A stretch of 64,000 nucleotides of DNA from Gadus chalcogrammus (taxonomy: Eukaryota; Chordata; Actinopteri; Gadiformes; Gadidae). Shown here one piece after another: positions 59,641-64,000 of the stretch. Position 1 is the stretch's first letter, and each line of letters opens with the position of its first letter. Below the pieces are notes generated by a model. The model saw only the letters and a list, made by a program, of their open reading frames with translations, had not been told where the DNA came from and did not search any database. The DNA lies in NCBI RefSeq assembly GCF_026213295.1, contig NC_079424.1, positions 17,484,903 through 17,548,902 on the forward strand. Reading direction: 5' to 3'. Made by a program: the position numbers and the translations under genes.

Positions 59641-61490
59641 TGTGAACAAGGTTCCTTGATTGGGTGACATGGAGGATGCGAGATGTTTGGGGTCATGTGA
59701 ACAGACTCCCCCGTTCCCCTAACAACCTTCTGAGAGGCTAACACAAGATGGCCCCCGGAGGTCAGGTGACCAAGGGGTGAACAGGGCACCTTCTCTGTTG
59801 ACAGAAAAACTTCCCCAATCTGTAAACAACTCTCACCCCCTGATCCCCCTCCGCCAACCCCACCACCACCTCCACCACCTCCACCACCAGTGTCTCCCCA
59901 CTTCCTGGATGTGTTACCTAAAGGGCCAGTCAGCACGGTTGACCATGTAATAAGGGCCATTGTGGGGGTCGTTTATATTCAGTACCAAGTACCCAACGGC
60001 TCCTGTCCTGACAGCAGGGGGGGCCCGAGAGGTATACCACCCGAACCCCCCCCCCCCCCCCTCTCCATAAGAAGTGATGTTGAGGGCTAATCTAAGCCAC
60101 ATCTGGCCGTTCGTACTACAGTTTGTGTTCCCAGCCCAAAGCCTTTGCCAAACATGCTAAGGTGTGTAGGGACCAGGCAGGCCCACTGACCAGGGGTCAT
60201 GGGGCCCAGGCGGGGGGTGGGAGAGGAGGAGGGGTGGGGCGGGGTGGGGCGGGGCGTGGCGGCGGTGCTAGGGGGTTAAATCTGGATGTTCGAGTCACAG
60301 AGTTCAGGTTGCATGATAAACAAACACAGAGTAGCCAGGGCAAGAGGTTTCGTAAGTTAAGTAAATTTGTTACAATTTGCAGAAGTAACCTAATTTTCAG
60401 GGAAAACAAATGGCTGAATTTTAATTGGACGATATAGCTGTGGAGTTGCCGGCTGGAACAGCGGCAAAATAAGTTGGGACGGATTGAAGGAATAATGGCT
60501 TGAGTAGGCTGTTGCCGTGGCGATTTGAAACTGACCTTTTTATACAATGTATAATGAATATATAATGAGAAAGCAGTGAAGGCCTCAGAGTGATAGAGAC
60601 AATTCACCACAGTTGTTTTCCATTAGCTAAGGCTTTTAAAAATCATACAGTTCAACATAAAATTCAGGCTGACATAATGTTGTGTATTAAGTATGTTAAT
60701 GTGTGTTACATTTGATTGAACTGGATCCAGAGCTTGACAGTGTGATAGTGAGAGCAGCAGAAAAGGTCTGTCAAGAAGCTTTCACAATAAGAGCGCAATC
60801 AAAGAAACTGTCTCCAATCCATTCCTTAAATCATCACTTTCAGACTCTTGGTTCTGTCTCTCCCCAGTAATGCTAAGAGGCCCTTAAAGAGTAACTAAAC
60901 ACTGCAATGTAAACTCAGAAAGCACCAAACACAATTAGTGTCACTCCATGGTTTGTATAGAAAGTGACATCACCTGGCACAGTTTCAGCCAATCAGAAAA
61001 AGCTTTTGCAGGAACCCCGGTTGCAACAGAAATGGAACTGTCACTGAGGATTCATCTGAATGTTTGGTTGCTCTTTTTGTGCTGACATGAGGGAGGCTTG
61101 AAAAGAAAGTTAACAAAACACAAAGAGTAGAAGGGGAACAGATCCTATGCAGGAAATTATTGTTTATATCTTCATCTATTTCTTCAAACTGTAACTTAAT
61201 TTTTTCAACAGGCTTTGTGTCCAACGTCCCCTTCGGAGGGTCTGTCTCCTCTTTATCTTATGTTCCAAATACTTTCATTTCAACACGGTTTGCTGTTTAA
61301 TGTGAGTCTTCTCCTTGACATGTGCATCTCTTGGTATGCGTGTGTTTGTATATATTCAAGCTGTGTTCTAGCATGTATTATGTTGTTACAATAACATTTA
61401 TACATTTATTTCATGTAACATTTATCTATGATGTTGGACAAGGATTATCATTGTTTAAACAAAATCAACTACTGCTAAGCTCTGCTGCCA
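59641..61490. other. Spacer without recognised gene
   Basis: GC-rich to 60290 (GGGGCGGGG-type repeats at 60210-60265), then a long AT-rich, non-repetitive stretch 60290-61490. No coding exon recognised. Confidence 0.4.
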
Positions 61491-61495
61491 GTTCA

Positions 61496-61664
<169 letters not shown>

Positions 61665-62087
61665 CGTGCATTTGCACGTTAGTGTTTTAATGCTTGTGTA
61701 AATGTACATATGCAAACCCTTATAAACAGTGTTTTATGAAAACTGGCAGAGTGCCCATCAGATACCGGGAGGCAGAATGGAGGAGAAAGCGGGGAGGGAG
61801 GAATGTGAGTTATGAACAGGAAGTATAGGAGTTGTCTCTCTTGATGTTTTTTTTTCCCTACTAAAAGGCCTTTTAATGGCTTTGCATTTGCATTGCATTG
61901 AATCTACGCACATAATGCTGACAACTTGCTGCCATCAATGAAGCAACTGAATAACTTCTAGGAACGGCGGTAAATTAAACTAGACATCATTATCACTGTG
62001 AGAGGCCTTGGGTTTTCTGATTGTGTTGTGCTGTTTGTTCTAGAGGTATTGGCTGTTCTGCTCAGTCCATATTGCGTGTGTGCAGAG

Positions 62088-62905
62088 TGTCTCTGGTCCT
62101 CGGTGTCTCTGGTCCTCAGTGTCTCTGGTCCTCAGTCTGGTCCTCAGTCTGGTCCTCAGTGTCTCTGGTCCTCAGTGTGTCTCGTCCTCAGTCTGGTCCT
62201 CAGTTTCTCTGGTCCTCAGTGTCTCTGGTCCTCAGTGTCTCTGGTCCTCAGTCTGGTCCTCAGTCTGGTCCTCAGTGTCTCTGGTCCTCAGTGTCTCTGG
62301 TCTTCAGTCAGTGGCTCTGGTCCTCAGTCTGGTCCTCAGTTTGGTCCTCAGTGTCTCTGGTCCTCAGTGTCTCTGGTCCTCAGTCTGGTACTCAGTGTCT
62401 CTGGTCCTTAGTGTCTCTGGTCCTCAGTCTGGTCCTCAGTGTCTCGGGTCCTCAGTGTCTCTGGTCCTCAGTGTCTATGGTCCTCAGTCTCTCTGGTCCT
62501 CAGTGTCTCTGGTCCTCAGTGTCTCTGGTCCTCAGTCTCTCTGGTCCTCAGTCTCTCTGGTCCTCAGTGTCTCTGGTCCTCAGTCTGGTCCTCAGTCTGG
62601 TCCTCAGTGTCTCTGGTCCTCAGTGTCTCTGGTCCTCAGTCTCTCTGGTCCTCAGTCTCTCTGGTCCTCAGTCTCTCTGGTCCTCAGTGTCTCTGGTCCT
62701 CAGTCTGGTCCTCAGTCTGGTCCTCAGTGTCTCTGGTCCTCAGTGTCTCTGGTCCTCAGTGTCTCTGGTCCTCAGTGTCTCTGGTCCTCAGTGTCTCTGG
62801 TCCTCATTCTGGTCCTCAGTGTCTCTGGTCCTCAGTGTCTCTGGTCCTCAGTGTCTCTGGTCCTCAGTGTCTCTGGTCCTCAGTGTCTCTGGTCCTCAGT
62901 GTGCC
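62088..62905. repeat. 16/12-bp minisatellite
   Basis: About 55 tandem units alternating between GTGTCTCTGGTCCTCA (16 bp) and GTCTGGTCCTCA (12 bp), with GTCTCTCTGGTCCTCA variants. All three + frames remain open across it. A higher-order block of about 120 bp (two 12-mers then several 16-mers) is repeated at about 62580 and 62700. It decays to TGGTCCACAGTG copies by 62960. Confidence 0.95.
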
Positions 62906-62959
62906 TTTGATCCACAATGAATGTGTGGTCCACAGTGGCGGTGGTCCACAGTGTATCAG

Positions 62960-64000
62960 TGGTCCTACTCATGTTCTGGTTAGTCATTACTGTGCCCAGG
63001 TTGTGTTATCAGATCCTGAGCCACCTTGAGTGTTGGTGGCCCTGTTGGTCCCTTTATCATCACTAATGTAATCTCCCGCGTTCCTCTACGTTCCCCAGCA
63101 ACACAACCCCCCAAAGACTGGGTCTGATATGAACGAGAAAAAAACAATGCCACAACTTGGCCTGTTCCCTCCCGGGCCATCTATCCCCCTATCTCCTATC
63201 TCGGTCCTACTCTCGCTCTCTCTTAATTCAGTACGAGAGACAGAATACATATCTACAGTCCCCTCTGAGTGTGAAAATGCTTTCTACCAGCCGTTGGCGG
63301 TCGTTTTTATTTTTTTCCACTTCCTCAGCATTTCCCATATTTATATTCTTGACTTCTGTGTTTTTGAAGATTGAGGGAAGTACTGCGGTGTTGACTTGAC
63401 GAGGACCGTGCCCTAGATCAGCTCAATCTCTCATTTACCACCCCCGCCCTCGCCCTCTCTGTCAATTCTCTCCGGGAGACAAATGTGCATCGACGACGAA
63501 CACCCCCACACCCCCACTCCCCCCCCCCCGCCGCCCCCCCCCCCCGCCGCCCCCCCCCCCCTCATCCCCCGCCCCGCGTGCCCACCGGCTCCCTAAAACT
63601 CCAGTTCCCCGTTGCCTTTGAAGTGCTGCGTGCAGAATGGAGATTCTTTGCATGGTAAATTCGCCCCGTTACCCACAGCGTATCCATTACACAAGTTTAA
63701 AGAATAACCGGGGAGTCGTTTTGCAAAGGGCCCTTTTTTCTCTCACTTCACAACCAATTTCTCTGTGTTTTTTGAACTTGGGCCATCATGAGCCATGTAA
63801 TCTGTAAATTGGTACGCCCCCCAAACCGCCACCCCCACCCCCCCCTCTTTCTCCAACACTCCTCGCTATGCCAAACGAGCCGTGTTTGATGTGCAAATAT
63901 TTTGCTCATTACAAGTTAATTTTATTGTTATAGTTCTGCAAATGTTTCCCGGGGTCACACTGTTGAAAGTTTCTGGAAGAAGTGAGAGAAGAGGGAGGAG
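62960..64000. other. Window end, no recognised gene
   Basis: Poly-C tract with CCG interruptions at 63515-63562; unique AT-richer sequence after 63860. Nothing assignable. Confidence 0.4.

Noticed and set aside
62021..62920. 299-codon + strand frame rich in Ser, Leu, Trp
   Set aside because: Product of the 16/12-bp minisatellite; the other two frames are equally open.

Overview
The window is vertebrate nuclear DNA, almost certainly from a ray-finned fish. Genes are split into many small exons with GT-AG introns. Teleost-type DNA-transposon remnants, L2-like LINE tails and a Ty3/gypsy fragment are scattered through the introns and spacers, and long (CA/TG)n tracts are unusually dense. That microsatellite load recalls gadiform (cod-like) genomes, but this is inference from composition, not an identification.

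The coding content is a head-to-tail array of inter-alpha-trypsin inhibitor heavy chain genes (ITIH1/3-like), all on the + strand. Gene A (1-2678) is cut by the window edge and keeps only its last ten exons. Gene B (6568-14066) is complete: 22 exons join in frame into 918 codons plus stop. Gene C (31323-43772) is complete and joins into about 930 codons if three small linker exons are all used. Each complete gene encodes a signal peptide, a VIT domain, a von Willebrand A domain with an intact MIDAS (D-x-S-x-S), a variable linker, the V-D-G-D-P-H-F cleavage/chondroitin-ester site and a C-terminal propeptide of about 240 residues. Known biology of the family: liver secretes the heavy chains, which are cleaved at Asp-Pro and ester-linked through that Asp to the chondroitin sulfate of bikunin, then transferred to hyaluronan.

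The array looks evolutionarily active. The 3' ends of A and B are a very recent 2.8-kb duplication, introns included, yet the small exon just before the cleavage site differs sharply between them. In C the same linker has been rebuilt by a local tandem duplication of small frame-neutral exons, framed by inverted and direct repeats. B and C share a tract identical through an intron (exons 8-9), which points to gene conversion. A decayed copy of itih exons 1-4 and repeated 5'-flank blocks lie between A and B.

Region by region: 1-2.7 kb gene A end; 2.7-6.5 kb spacer with the itih relic, duplicated flank blocks and a short TTAA MITE; 6.6-14.1 kb gene B; 14.1-31.3 kb transposon-rich spacer (98.5% fold-back element, 1.5-kb TTAA element, polymerase-like scrap, gypsy RT/RNase H fragment, minisatellites, an L2 tail split by a nested TTAA element); 31.3-43.8 kb gene C with MITEs in its introns; 43.8-64 kb no recognisable gene, dominated by microsatellites, a 25-bp minisatellite and a 16/12-bp minisatellite, with a few non-repetitive AT-rich islands that could be conserved non-coding elements. 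No rRNA, tRNA or CRISPR array was recognised.
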